DNA from: Lamellibrachia satsuma
Taxonomy: Eukaryota > Annelida > Polychaeta > Sabellida > Siboglinidae
Assembly (NCBI GenBank): GCA_033239005.1
Contig: BSQZ01000011.1
Location: forward strand, 2,264,001 to 2,328,000
Reading direction: 5' to 3'
Length of the DNA stretch: 64,000 bases
Shown here: positions 10,065-22,027 of the stretch, piece after piece
How the letters are laid out: every line of letters begins with the position of its first letter
Numbering within the stretch: position 1 is the first letter of the stretch
Position numbers and translations under genes: made by a program
Notes under the pieces: model-generated
Database searches by the model: none
Told to the model about the DNA's origin: nothing
What the model saw: only the letters and a program-made list of their open reading frames with translations

Positions 10065-13000
10065 CTGCAGGAGGAACGTCACAAGTCGTCAATATGCTTA
10101 GAGCGTCTGGTTCGTTGCGCCTCTGAGCTCAGGTTGCTCAGGATTGAGGTGCTATAGACCTTATTATTATTATTATTATTATTATTAACAAGGGGAGACA
10201 TATTGCCACTTCCGGTATCCCGCTGTCATTCTCAGTGGTCGAGTTAAGACCCCCACACGCAAATACAGATTTGTTGGCTTGCTATTCGAGTTGCAACTCC
10301 TTGGGAAAAATTACACAAACTTCAGAAAATACATGGTTATGTTGGGACACTCGGAGACTCCGACTTCGATTCATATCGACATGATTATATTAAGCGGATG
10401 ATTCACTTAGGCGGCAGCCAATATATAGGATTCTACTAAACGGCTGATTCTGTTATCTGTGCGATTATGTTAATCGGAGTCCATTGCTGATTTTGAGCAT
10501 GCGCAGAAACGGACTAGTCCATAGTATACCGGGTACGTGTTTCGCACCACACCTGACGCGTCACCATAGCAGCGCGTGACAACAAACCTCTCTAGTGATG
10601 GTGGCGAGGAAGCAGCCGCTCATGGCGCTGGACGGTTGGAACCGCAGGAACTTCCCCTCGACGAGGTTGCCGTCCTCAATGTCTCCTTCGGTCAGCGGTA
10701 GCACAGGCGGGGCGATGCGGAACGGACACTTCTTCGTCGTTGTCCCATTAACGTACTCGACGGAACGCGTCACCACGGCCTCGTTCTCGGCCGGCAGCAC
10801 GGAGCGCGTGCAGTAGATGACGCCTTGCATTCTGGGAACTATGCAAAGAAAGATTCGGGTTTTCCAGAAGGGCAGACACGTACAAATAATCGCGTAGTTA
10901 TGCGTCCATTGAAAGTGGAATCTATATAGAAACAATCATTAGTGCATGCGCAGAAATCTGATAAGATGATCACATAGCATCACAAACTTCAGATGATGTG
11001 ATCAAGGAACCCGTCTTACAACAGCTTCAAATATGCGTGTCCGTCTGTGGCATATATATCTCAATTATGTTCTTAGATAGAATCCACAATATTCGCATAT
11101 GCCAGATAATTCATTCCGATAATGCATTGTCTTATTGAAGAAGTGGTGCTTTGTTGCATCTAATCTTCACTGTTGCTTTACTAAAGCTACTTCATATCCT
11201 TCCGCCTTCCTTAAGTTTGCAATACAACGGGCAGGCAGCTATAATGTCACACCATCAGGCATATGGAGAGTTGGCAGACGTAAGGTTTCAGACACACATA
11301 CCCACTTACACACAGACGACAGACACACTGAGATACACAGGCAGTCGTGGGCTTACACTTGAGGACGTGCTTCAGCAGAGTGCTATGCTTAGACATGAGT
11401 TCTCCGAGTCCTCCTCCTTCGTTTCGGCCGCCACGAGACAGCTTCTTCAAGATGCTCAAGTCTAGACGACAACCAAAGGATCACCTGATCAAGCCACGTG
11501 TGGACACAAAGCCAGACGTGTCTACTAAAGGGGTCAGACGAATGTAGGGCGTATTAAATTGTGATATGTGAAATTAAACAACCAATATGATGTGACATAT
11601 GTGCAACTGAGCAGGCATATTCACAGGTTTGTTTGTAGAAATAGTGTAGTTTTGAGAGTTTAACAGGCGGAGGGATTTATGGGAATTGTTCTGCTATGGG
11701 CCAATATTGACGGGCATCGCACATGGGGGCGTTTAAAAAGAGCTGGGGCATGTGATTTTGACAAAACATTGGTCAACATGTAAATGCGATGATGGTAATT
11801 GCTATGAAAAATTCTCAGAATTGTTGATGGTCACGTTTTCTTATAATCAGACAAAACGTTAACAGGGCCACCAATGCAATTTTGCACTGTGGTCTGATCT
11901 CTATAAACTATTGTTAACACAACCACACTTTGTTCTTTTCGGTCACATGAATTAGGTTTGTGACCCATGAGATAATGATATTAATTCTTCTTCTTGAAAG
12001 CTGCTAGCAGAATAATGAACTGCAATTAATGTCTTTAAAATACTAGTTCTGTTTCAGACGACAACAAAGTGACATTTTGAAACACACTAAACGTAAAAAA
12101 TTTAATCGGTTTTTATCGTACAATCATATTGTATAGTATGAACTAAGTCTATTTTAATATTTTGATCGCACAAATGTGTTTTGGTGAACCAAAATAGTTT
12201 AATATAATTTTACTGTCATCTGTTGAATTTGAATAATTCGGTCCGAATAACATGCTAACATTGCATACCGAGGGGACGTCATTTCCCGGGTGTTAATGAC
12301 CCGCCCATCACGTGATCCCGTGAACGTTCGACCCCGATCAACTTCGTCCACAGGCATTGGAAATTGTCAACAGCTGTTTGTGAATGTATTGAACGGGCAG
12401 TGTCTATATTCATAAAGATATCAGGGTCAAATTATGGGTTTCTTAAATTGCATTTCATTGGAACACATTTGGGACGGTCAACGTCTTGGTTAGAATGTAG
12501 CTTATACTACATATAACATGATTTAATGATGGAAACTATCAAACTTTTTACTTTTAACCCAACCCGTCGTTAACAACATAGCCTATTCGAAACCAACATG
12601 TTCCTAGCGCATGCGTCCTGCTATTCGGGCACACGTGCCACAGCCACTATCACGTGCATACCTTCGCCCTCAGTCACGATGAAATTGACGGGGTTGACGA
12701 CCCCGGAGCGACTACACTCGGCAGTGAAGAGCGCCACCTTGACGTGCCTGAAGCGATCGTCCGTCACCTCGATGTCGAGTAGGTTCTCCGGCAGCAACTT
12801 CACCTTGGCTGGCGGCAAGTCAAGGGATCGTCACGCGACACAACAAATCCCTCACGAGGGGCGTATTTTTGATCACAAAAAAAGGAAAGGGGAAGGATAA
12901 TGATGTAATTGTACTAATGTGTTGCCCTATTTTCACTAGAGGAAACCGGGGTAAAGTTTGGCCTCATCACGGTCTTCGAATTATTGAACAGCGGATGATA

Positions 13001-14439
13001 TGTGAAATGTTGAAGGATCATAACTACTGAGTAATAATTTGTAAAATATTCTATCTGCGAAAATCTAAAAAACGTAAAAAAAATACGTAAATGGCAACTT
13101 TATTATACTTATTCAAAGTATAGAGTACTGAGATCCAACTGGAAATTATTCTCCTGCTTACCGACAGTAATAAATATTTAGTAAACGCATAGACTCCGCC
13201 CGAAGGCTTAATCCATGAGACAGTTAGACGCGGGTCCGGGGAGAAACCTACCTCCCCACCCCCCCACCCCCCGTTTGCCCACAGAATGTTCTACCATTTC
13301 AAGCACAGTAAAACAAAGTTTTCGGGGATCTACCAAGACCCCCTTAGCGTCGATCAAATCCTAGACCCGCCCCTCAACATAATCATCACACCAACAAGAA
13401 AACAGTTTTCTGATGAAAAGCAGGTGGCAGCACTATTCGGCGGCGCCATCTACCGACCGCGGCAAGACGTAAGGATACATTTTGCGCCAAGCCGCTCGAT
13501 ATTCTGTCGGGCCTTGATGCGCTGAGCTTCTGTGCCGACCCCGACGGCGATGACGCTGGCGTTGTCGGCATGGATGAGGCTGGCGAGGTGCGCAGTAGTG
13601 AGGCCCGTGCCAACGTTCACGTGCAGCACGTCGTCTCCGTCGTTCATCATGGCGCGCACGGCGTGCGGGCCCAGGGAACTCGACTTGTCCTGAAACAGGG
13701 AATGCCGTCCGGGTATCTCGGTACGAAGATAGTTCGGAATAGATCGGTAGGACACGTGATTGATCCCCGCCTTTCTCACTAGATGACGCGCTAGTTTAAA
13801 CCATTCTCACTTGATGGCGTCCTATAGCTTCAACAGGCTCTCACATCTGGCGTGAATTGTTGAAATGTATCCGAGGAAGACGCAAATAATACACTACCGC
13901 GAATTTATTTAATAACTCAGTTGTGCTCGTAAAGATCGAAACCACCTGGCGACGAGAATAAATGTAATAGTTATTGTTCACTCTGTGTGGAAACCGTCTT
14001 TTATAAATATCAGTGCACTGCATGAATGCATTCACACTACGCAAATGTTTATGTTATTTACATTTCAAATTTACATTTCAATTGTGTTAACGCGTGGCGC
14101 CACCTATTGAGCACGCGATGAACACACATGTGCCAGACGACTAAGCACCTGGTGTCGTGAAACGAGTGCGAACCAACCCCCGTCTCACCTGCATGACGAT
14201 TTCGCCAGTCTTGAGCAGCTCGTGCTCCTCCAGGAAGTGTCGCTGGTCGCCGGCAAAACACAGCAGGTCGTTGCACCGGGTGTCCACCAGGTAGCGCTTC
14301 CCCTCCGGCTCGGCGTCGCTCGTGATTAGTTCGTATCCGTCGTCGCTGAGTTGGCGCACCACGTTGTCCAGGCTGCAAACACGTGTAGAAGAAAGCGTAG
14401 CTGGGATAAATGACAGCATTACGGAACAATATGTTATGG

Positions 14440-14471
<32 letters not shown>

Positions 14472-14823
14472 TGCGCGCAAACCTGACTTTGACAGATCAA
14501 TGATTAGCACAATGACAATTCTGGTAATGCGATCTCTATAACATTATATGTCGTAAAACTGGCGTATTTATTTCAACATAAAAGCGAGTGTTTTGACTAT
14601 ATTAGGAGATGAAAGATCACTTGTAACACATTTTGTCTGGATGTTGTTTTAGCCAACCGAGATGGCATACATATAAAATCAGTGTCGCAATGTCCCATAC
14701 CAATCGTTGCTCGAACTAAAAAGAGAAAAAGATGACGGTCGGCATGCTGGGAAACCCGGGGGTTTATATATAAATAAAGCTAGTTTTCGTTTCGAAATTC
14801 CTGTTCTATACAATTTCTGATAG

Positions 14824-14884
<61 letters not shown>

Positions 14885-17800
14885 TACACCAACAAAGATT
14901 GAAACATGAAGTGTAGCATTGTTTATTTAATTGTACCTTGAGATCTAACAATTCAGAGAATATGGGATTTTTATATACCAAACCCCCAACTAGCTCCGCA
15001 TCAATTAACCAATGAAAATGGTTGTACTGTACGTTGTGTTGAGTCTGTTCACCCAGCAGTGGATGCGCATGCCGCTACAGATGCGTTCGTTTTCCCTGAC
15101 TCTGTCGGGCAGCAGACTGTCGACGGAGAGGACGCGGGCCCGGATACGACTGCGCGCGAGTGCGGCGTTCAGCTTCGTCTTCGAGAGCAGGATCGCCCGC
15201 TCAATGTCTGTCAGATTCTCATCGAGCTCCTCGCCGGGAAGCGGCCATCGCTGCTGGAAGCGCCGCTTCTGGAAGTCGCACAGCATCACGACGACGACGC
15301 CTGCGTCTTCGCGGAACTGAAACACACGTCACATTCGCCAGGTGGCGCTTCAAGCAATACCGCTGGTTCGCCAGGTGGCATTTCAAGCAGTATGGCTGCT
15401 TCGACCATTGATTTACAGTGACTTGTCGCTGTATATGGACTCCCTATGTCAGGAACGACCTCTTGAAAGGAGCAATTTTGACATTTGACATGTTCTACCC
15501 TGCACTAATATTGATCATCTTCCCTCGTAGGATATAAGGAATATCGGATAAATGGAATGGTTTGGCCAAAGTTCAACATGTTCCATATAGCGAATTACAC
15601 TGACCTGTGGGAATGCCCATAACAGTCACACACATCAGACATACACTAATAGGGCTGCAGCATCCTTGTGATCCGGGATCGGAACATGCACTAACAGGAC
15701 TGTAGCATCCTTGTGATCCGGGATCGGGACTTACACTAACAGGACTGTAGCATCCTTGTGATCCGAGATCGGGACATACACTAACAGGACTGTAGCATCC
15801 TTGTGATCCGGGATCGGAACATACACTAACAGGACTGTAGCATCCTTGTGATCCGGGATCGGAACATACACTAACAGGACTGTAGCATCCTTGTGATCCG
15901 AGATCGGAACATACACTAACAGGACTGTAGCATCCTTGTGATCCGGGATCGGGACATACACTAACAGGACTGTAGCATCCTTGTGATCCGGGATCGGAAC
16001 ATGCACTAACAGGACTGTAGCATCCTTGTGATCCAAGATCGGAACATACACTAACAGGACTGTAGCATCCTTGTGATCCAAGATCGGAACATACACTAAC
16101 AGGACTGTAGCATCCTTGTGATCCGAGATCGGAACATACACTAACAGGACTGTAGCATCCTTGTGATCCGGGATCGGGACATACACTAACAGGACTGTAG
16201 CATCCTTGTGATCCGGATCGGAACATACACTAACATGACTGTAGCATCCTTGTGATCTGGGATCGGAACATACACTAACAGGACTGTAACATCCTTGTGA
16301 TCCGAGATCGGAACATACACTAACAGGACTGTAGCATCCTTGTGATCTGGGATCGGAACATACACTAACAGGGCTGTAGCATCATTGTGATCCGAGATCG
16401 GAACATAAACTAACAGGACTGTAGCATCCTTGAGATCCGAGATCGGGACATACACTAACAGGACGGTAGCATCCTTGTGATCCGGGATCGGGACGTACTC
16501 TAACAGGACTGTAGCATCCTTGTGATCCTAAATCGGAACATACACTAACAGGACTGTAGCATCCTTGTGATCCGGGATCGGGACATACACTAACAGGACT
16601 GTAGCATCATTGTGATCCGGGATCGGGACATACACTAACAGGACTGTAGCATCCTTGTGATCCGGGATCGGGACGTACTCTAACAGGACTGTAGCATCCT
16701 TGTGATCCTAAATCGGAACATACACTAACAGGACTGTAGCATCCTTGTGATCCGGGATCGGGACATACACTAACAGGACTGTAGCATCATTGTGATCCGA
16801 GATCGGGACATACACTAACAGGACTGTAGCATCCTTGTGATCCGAGATCGGGACATACACTAACAGGACGGTAGCATCCTTGTGATCCGGGATCGGGACA
16901 TACACTAACAGGACTGTAGCATCCTTGTGATCCGGGATCGGGACGTACACTAACAGGACTGCAGCATCCTTGTGATCCGGGATCGGAACATACACTAACA
17001 GGGCTGTAGCATCCTTGTGATCTGGGATCGGAACATACACTAACAGGGCTGTAGCATCCTTGTGATCCGGAATCGGAACATACACTAACAGGGCTGTAGC
17101 ATCCTTGTGATCCGAGATCGGAACATACACTAACAGGACTGTAGCATCCTTGTGATCCGGGATCGGGACATACACTAACAGGACTGTAGCATCCTTGTGA
17201 TCCGGGATCGGGACGTACTCTAACAGGACTGTAGCATACTTGTGATCCGGGATCGGAACATACACTAACAGGGCTGTAGCATCATTGTGATCCGAGGTCG
17301 GAACATACACTAACAGGACTGTAGCATCCTTGTGATCCGGGATCGGAACATACACTAACAGGACTGTAGCATCCTTGTGATCCGAGATCGGAACATGCAC
17401 TAACAGGATTGTAGCATCCTTGTGACCTGGGATCGGAAGATACACTAACAGGACTGTAGCATCCTTGTGATCCGGGATCGGGACATACACTAACAGGACT
17501 GTAGCATCCTTGTGATCCGGGATCGGGACGTACTCTAACAAGACTGTAGCATCCTTGTGATCCGGGATCGGGACATACACTAACAGGAATGTAGCATCCT
17601 TGTAATCCGAGATCGGAACATACACTAACAGGACTGTAGCATCCTTGTGATCCGGGATAGGGACGTACACTAACAGGGCTGTAGCATCCTTGTGATCCGA
17701 GATCGGAACATACACTAACAGGACTGTAGCATCCTTGTGATCCGGGATCGGGACATACACTAACAGGACTGTAGCATCCTTGTGATCCGGGATCGGGACG

Positions 17801-20800
17801 TACTCTAACAGGACTGTAGCATCCTTGTGATCCGGGATCGGAACATACACTAACAGGGCTGTAGCATCATTGTGATCCGAGATCGGAACATACACTAACA
17901 GGACTGTAGCATCCTTGTGATCCGGGATCGGAACATACACTAACAGGACTGTAGCATCCTTGTGATCCGAGATCGGAACATACACTAACAGGACTGTAGC
18001 ATCCTTGTGATCTGGGATCGGAACATACACTAACAGGACTGTAGCATCCTTGTGATCCGGGATCGGGACATGCACTAACAGGACTGTAGCATCCTTGTAA
18101 TCCGGGATCGGGACATACACTAACAGGACTGTAGCATCCTTGTGATCCGGGATCGGGACGTACTCTAACAGGACTGTAGCATCCTTGTGATCCGGGATCG
18201 GGACATACACTAACAGGAATGTAGCATCCTTGTGATCCGAGATCGGAACATACACTAACAGGACTGTAGCATCCTTGTGATCCGGGATCGGGACGTACAC
18301 TAACAGGACTGTAACATCCTTGTGATCCGGGATCGGAACATAAACGGTGTTTTGTTTTGTTTTTTGAAAATACGATGTTCCCCAATTAAATCAGTTTCAT
18401 TAATTAGCAAATATCAATGCTTTGAAATTGCCACAAAAAGATAAGACACGGTTATTAGGTAAATATGGGTTCAGCTATATCTAAGTTGTCCGTGAAATAA
18501 CCCCGAGGCTTTTCCACAAGTTAGAACCTCCCACACTCTAGAAGTCAATTTTAGCAGTCACTGGGTTTAACAAGATTTAACAAGATTTAACAAGATTTGC
18601 CATCCAAGCCAAAGGCCCAGATGGCAAGTGGACAAGGAAGCCATTGGCTTATCGAGAGTCCAACAATGTTCACCTACTTATAACCCGCCCTCCTGAGATA
18701 TGTGTCAACCTTGTTTTTAAACATATTCACGCTGCTAGCAGTTACACGATCTGTAGACAATTTGTTCCATTCATTTATTGTCCTTTGTGAGAAGGAGTGC
18801 TTCCTGATGTCCAATCTACATTGATCCTTTACTAATTTTACCCCATGTCCTCTAGTTCTGCTATCCTTCTTGAGTGAGAAAAACATATTTCTATCAATAT
18901 TTTCATACCCATTCAATATCTTAAAAACTTCAATCTGATCTCCTCTTAACCTCCTTGTCTCTAGAGTTGTTAAACCACATTCTTTCAGGGTTTATCCCCA
19001 CTATTCGTTCACTGCCAAGCAGTGAGCGTCCTGAACCATTTCTTCAGCACTAAATAGACAAACCCCATACTTGAGAGGAAATATATTTTCTTGCAGCCCC
19101 GTGGCTGCTACTTCGCATTGATTACCTACCTCTGGGTATTGAGCGAAGAAAGCGACATCCTCAAGCATTTCTTCGAGGAAGTTCTGGTCTGAAACACGCA
19201 AAGAAATACGTTGTAGGAAGATTTGTGCTATCGTAGTTTTTACAGTTTTCGCTTAGCGGACGTTTCATGCTGAAAGCAGCGACGGTTCAAATTCGCCGAT
19301 TCAAAATAGTCAACATTCACGACGATGTAGCGGTGTATTATTTGCTTATGTTGACACCCGAATTGTGCACTGATATGCAAGTGTAATCCCGGTCCGATAG
19401 TGTTGCTAGCAACAAATTCTAGATCTGCTACGACAAAATGGAGCAAGTTAGTCGTCGTGACAGTCAACAAGCAGCTGTTGAAATAGTGATACAGTGACGC
19501 CATTGTGTAATTTCTAGTTTTATGTTTTAAACGTGTTCTACTGTATGTATAGATTATCTGGTTGTGGTGTTGCTTTTCTTTTGCTTCGTGATAACGTAAC
19601 AACAATTGTGTAAAATGTTAAATGGAAACGCCACAATATGGTTGCGTGATACGGATACAGCTAACCTGCAGGTGGCAGCACTGCTACACACGACTTTGAG
19701 AACAGTTTTGACTACAAGTTGGCAGAGCCACGCCCCTAATGAGGTGATATATGGCAACATTCCCAAAGTCTCAACTCCGAGAACGAAGACTGAGGGCATC
19801 AAGATATTGCCATCGCCACAAAGAGGAGATCGTACATGAAGTGCTAATGTATTAGAGATACAGACAGCAACGGAAGACCGAGAGATCGGGACAAGGAACT
19901 TTATGAAGCTGTTAGTAACTGGTAAAGAGGGACTGAGTCAGAATGGAACGGGTCGGCCGCGGTCGCCATGATGATGATGATGATGATGATAATAATGATG
20001 ATGATGGTGATGATGGTGATGATGGTATTGATGATGAACAATACTCACATGAACAATATGATGAACAATACTCACATTTGAGCGTCTGGTAGACGAGGGT
20101 GAAGGCAAGACGCTTCTCCGTCTCGTCGGTGAAGTTGAGCTGCGAGAGGTCAGTGCTGGTCCGCCTCGCCTCCGGCCACTTGATGCGTGGACTGTCCTCG
20201 TCGTCCGCCGTGTGCCTTAGGACCGCGAACACGCTGCCAGCGTTCTTGAACACACGGTGACTGCCGGGCAGAAAGCGTCGCGATATGTTCGAAATGGGTG
20301 ACGTTGCATGAGAAAACCCGGATTAAGTCGGCAAAAACACAAACTGAAAAGTCTGCATTTCCTGAAAGTTTATTCATTTCTGAATATGATCATAAATCAT
20401 TAACTTCTTACCTAAAACGGTTGTTTTAATTATTTTATATCCATTTGAAATTATATTTTGCAAAGAAATAAACCAAACTAAATGTACGGAAAATCTGTCA
20501 TAGACTTATGAACCGGAAGTATCTAAAAGACATGTGACTTATGAACCAGAAGTATCTCAAAGACATATGACTTATGAACCGGAAGTATCTAAAAGACATG
20601 TAGTATTAAAAGATTCAGAAAAGAAATCACTTTTAAGAAGCACAACAGGCTTTGTAGGGAAAACACAAAACTAGGTATTGCAAGTATTCCATGTTCCTTA
20701 TACGCATGGGTACATAACACAGTGCAAACCAGAACAGGGATTTGAGCGGATTTTCCATACATCGGGGGGGGTCCATACAGTGAGAGGCCACTGTGATTTT

Positions 20801-21402
20801 CTTCCAGCAATTTCCGTTTATCTCTAATCCGGTGCTATCTTAAGCATACTTGATAGACTAATTTAATTTACATCAAACACACTCTACAAACTCAAATTCT
20901 ATTATGTGAGTGTTGGTGCAAATCGTATTAAAAAAAATAGTATGTGGTATGAAATGGAAACACTCGGATATAAATGAAATTTCTGAAACAGTGGGGACAG
21001 GCGTTTCACTACTCACCAACGTTTTGTTATCAAAACGCTGACCACCAGCTAAATGCATACGAATGTAACCATTTCCTAACAATGTAATCGCTGAATAATC
21101 GCTAGAGGGCGACACGCATGAAAGAATCATTCGCCAGAGGGCGATACTGCACCGCCATACCTGTACTCGCACGGTTCCTTGTGAAAGAACTGACGCCGCA
21201 GGTACGTCTGATATTCGGTGCCATTCAACCTGCGCCCGTCTACGCCGATGGAATCCGTTTCGGACATAACAGCCGCCGCACCCACCAAGCTGTTCGCCTT
21301 CAGCCCGTTGGCTCCAGCAAACGTTGTCTCACTGAACGCCTTCGGGAAGGCCGGCTTCCCCGCTCCACTTCCATTGCTAGTTGACACCTCGAAACGCATC
21401 AT
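9549..21402 (-). CDS. NSUN7: NSUN7-like RNA m5C methyltransferase family protein, ten coding exons
   Basis: The coding exons, in transcription order, are 21402-21161, 20260-20076, 19188-19130, 15316-15033, 14372-14189, 13689-13479, 12808-12662, 11461-11357, 10838-10588 and 10064-9549. All junctions are GT-AG and the phases join without a break: 2184 bp, about 727 residues plus stop. The order and content follow vertebrate NSUN7: an N-terminal helical region (about 85-200), a degenerate SAM-fold segment (319-470), a motif VI block (480-490), PPVLPL, a GCFL block, then the short block DILARAAAKGLL, and a low-complexity basic and proline-rich tail. The family transfers methyl from SAM to cytosine C5 in RNA. 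Human and mouse NSUN7 is associated with sperm motility and with enhancer-RNA methylation. Here motif VI reads YCTRS, so the usual nucleophilic Cys is Arg (codon 10804-10806). The motif IV region reads AECS. An inactive or non-catalytic role is inferred. Identity is well supported; the exact start and the 3' end are less certain. Confidence 0.93.
10588..10838 (-). CDS. NSUN7: NSUN7 coding exon 9 (motif VI with Arg in place of Cys)
   Basis: Starts at acceptor gcatag/TT and reads PRMQGVIYCTRSVLPAENEA, then PFRIAPPVLPLTEGD, GKFLRFQPSSAMSGCFL and TITRE before donor GAG/gtttgt. Human NSUN7 reads VVYCTCSVFPEENEAVV here. The Cys in TCS, the catalytic nucleophile of the family, is replaced by Arg (CGC, 10804-10806), one transition away from TGC. 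The flanking residues are fully conserved, so the alignment at this position is not in doubt. Confidence 0.95.
11357..11461 (-). CDS. NSUN7: NSUN7 coding exon 8 (105 bp)
   Basis: A 105-bp exon reading (D)LSILKKLSRGG, a short glycine-rich stretch, then LMSKHSTLLKHVLK. It aligns with human FLKDHSQGG and YEQLTHAMK. The acceptor is gtctag/AC and the donor AAGT/gtaagc. The split codon with exon 9 gives Phe, restoring the family sequence LKF. Confidence 0.9.
12662..12808 (-). CDS. NSUN7: NSUN7 coding exon 7 (motif IV region)
   Basis: Residues about 389-438: KVKLLPENLLDIEV, RHVKVALFTAECSRSG, VVNPVNFIVTEGE. The Cys of the motif IV region is kept (codon 12714-12716), but the usual preceding Pro is Glu; human NSUN7 has RCSG. 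The acceptor is cgccag/CC and the donor GAAG/gtatgc. Confidence 0.93.
13479..13689 (-). CDS. NSUN7: NSUN7 coding exon 6 (degenerate SAM motif I)
   Basis: Begins DKSSSLGPHAVRAMMNDGDD and continues VLHVNVGTGLTTAHLASLI. In active NSUN proteins this position carries the SAM-binding motif with a GGKT-type loop. As in human NSUN7, that loop is missing here (VGTGLTT). The acceptor is tttcag/GAC and the donor AAAT/gtatcc. About 70 residues. Confidence 0.94.
14189..14372 (-). CDS. NSUN7: NSUN7 coding exon 5
   Basis: Residues about 257-318: LDNVVRQLSDDGYELITS, then a Cys-containing segment NDLLCFAGDQRHFLEEHELLKTG-type and GEIVMQ. It corresponds to the family part just before the SAM-binding fold (VYNNLKRRGYNKV and DYKLIFQ in human). 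The acceptor is tttgcag/C and the donor CAG/gtgaga. Confidence 0.92.
14826..14882. repeat. (TA)n microsatellite in NSUN7 intron 4
   Basis: About 28 uninterrupted TA units. Confidence 0.97.
15033..15316 (-). CDS. NSUN7: NSUN7 coding exon 4
   Basis: Residues about 163-257: FREDAGVVVVMLCDFQKRRF, then a helical stretch with LAKTKLNAALARSRIRA-type sequence and IHCWVNRLNT. Human NSUN7 has IVMLYDFQDRKF, KLAAALARCRIK and WINTCK in the same order. The acceptor is gtttcag/TTC and the donor ACAAC/gtacag. The exon is GC-rich within an AT-rich intron. Confidence 0.93.
15638..18343. repeat. 45-bp minisatellite, about 60 copies, in NSUN7 intron 3
   Basis: Unit (plus strand) CATCCTTGTGATCCGGGATC, GGAACATACACTAACAGGAC, TGTAG. 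Because 45 is a multiple of three, two minus-strand frames stay open for long stretches: (VYVPIPDHKDATVLL)n over 16708-18300 (530 codons), and a CSDPGSQGCYSPVSV-type frame below 16226. A one-base deletion near 16213 switches the frame. Variants such as GGGACGTACTC recur at multiples of 45 bp, for instance 16489 and 16669, showing higher-order units of 4. It is not a protein gene. Confidence 0.97.
18566..18996 (-). mobile_element. CR1 3' fragment in NSUN7 intron 3
   Basis: The 3' ~430 bp of a CR1 in the same orientation as NSUN7. It encodes ECGLTTLETRRLRGDQ, then NGYENIDRNMFFSLKK and ends DTYLRRAGYK, followed by the 3' UTR and three copies of the terminal 10-mer (TTTAACAAGA on the plus strand). 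It belongs to a slightly different subfamily from the copy at 3250 and resembles the old fragment at 56251-56665. Confidence 0.9.
19130..19188 (-). CDS. NSUN7: NSUN7 coding exon 3 (59-bp small exon)
   Basis: A 59-bp exon encoding QNFLEEMLEDVAFFAQYPE, with acceptor tttcag/AC and donor GAG/gtaggt. The split codon with exon 2 gives Tyr, recreating the family sequence LKYQ followed by an acidic helix. A CR1 3' fragment in the same orientation ends about 135 bp inside the following intron. Confidence 0.88.
20076..20260 (-). CDS. NSUN7: NSUN7 coding exon 2
   Basis: Residues about 82-142, starting HRVFKNAGSVF and ending LAFTLVYQTLK. The last part matches the family segment LAFSALKYQ. The acceptor is ggcag/T and the donor AAAT/gtgagt. 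The donor lies in a short direct repeat (atgaacaatactcac occurs twice at about 20035-20075), so there is a second possible gtgagt about 30 bp downstream. A (GAT)n tract lies 30-100 bp into the intron. Confidence 0.88.
20500..20602. repeat. ~33-bp tandem repeat, 3 copies
   Basis: CTTATGAACCGGAAGTATCT followed by AAAAGACATGTGA, in NSUN7 intron 2. Confidence 0.85.
21161..21402 (-). CDS. NSUN7: NSUN7 coding exon 1 (start codon)
   Basis: The frame opens with two adjacent ATG codons (MMRFEV). An in-frame TAG sits directly before the first ATG, either as a true upstream stop or as the end of an acceptor (actag/ATG). About 81 residues rich in Ser, Gly and Ala are encoded, ending FFHKEPCEY before the donor AG/gtatgg at 21160-21155. 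The N-terminus is poorly conserved in the family, so this exon is placed by phase: its two spare bases join the T at the start of exon 2 to make a Ser codon. Confidence 0.75.
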
Positions 21403-21750
21403 CTAGTTCTGGCCGGCAACTGTCTGTCATCAGACGCTACGCACCAGCAATAAAGTCTGTCACTATTCCGTGTATGTCAGTGAATCATTCCCTCGGGAAC
21501 ACAACAGGCGCAATCGTCAGCTCATTGTATATACCGATGCCCATGTGTAGCTCGTTGTATATACCGATGCCCATGTGTAGAACGTTAGCAGAATGACGTA
21601 ATCTTACTAGCGTCGTTACGGTCTGTAACAGCGAGTCCCGCTTGTTGTACGTATCCACCCAAGTGGGACGCTAATCTGTATAGACGCGCTAATCCGACAC
21701 TAATCTGGTCCTTGTTGCCTTAACCGCAGGGAGCCGACCGAATTCTGCAA

Positions 21751-21953
21751 AGATACGTCACACAGGGTATTAAATGTCCGTCTTGCTATTGTTACAAGCA
21801 CAATACGTCACACAGGGTATTACATGTCTGTCGTGGTATTGTTACAAGCACAATACGTCACACAGGGTATTACATGTCTGTCTTGGTATTGTTACAAGCA
21901 CAATACGTCACACAGGGTATTACATGTCTGTCTTGGTATTGTTACAAGCACAA
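21751..21953. repeat. 50-bp tandem repeat, 4 copies
   Basis: Unit ACGTCACACAGGGTATTACA, TGTCTGTCTTGGTATTGTTA, CAAGCACAAT; copies are nearly identical. It lies upstream of NSUN7 exon 1. A 30-bp duplication (TCGTTGTATATACCGATGCC) lies at 21520-21580. Confidence 0.93.
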
Positions 21954-22027
21954 CTTCAAATGCATGGCCTATAGTTATCCAGAATGTTCGCACTCATGTC
22001 TTTCACTAAGCAACATCAGTGAAGGAT

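Noticed and set aside
16708..18300. 530-codon minus ORF of 15-residue repeats
   Set aside because: It is the open frame of a 45-bp intronic minisatellite; a second frame is equally open, and there is no start context or unique domain.
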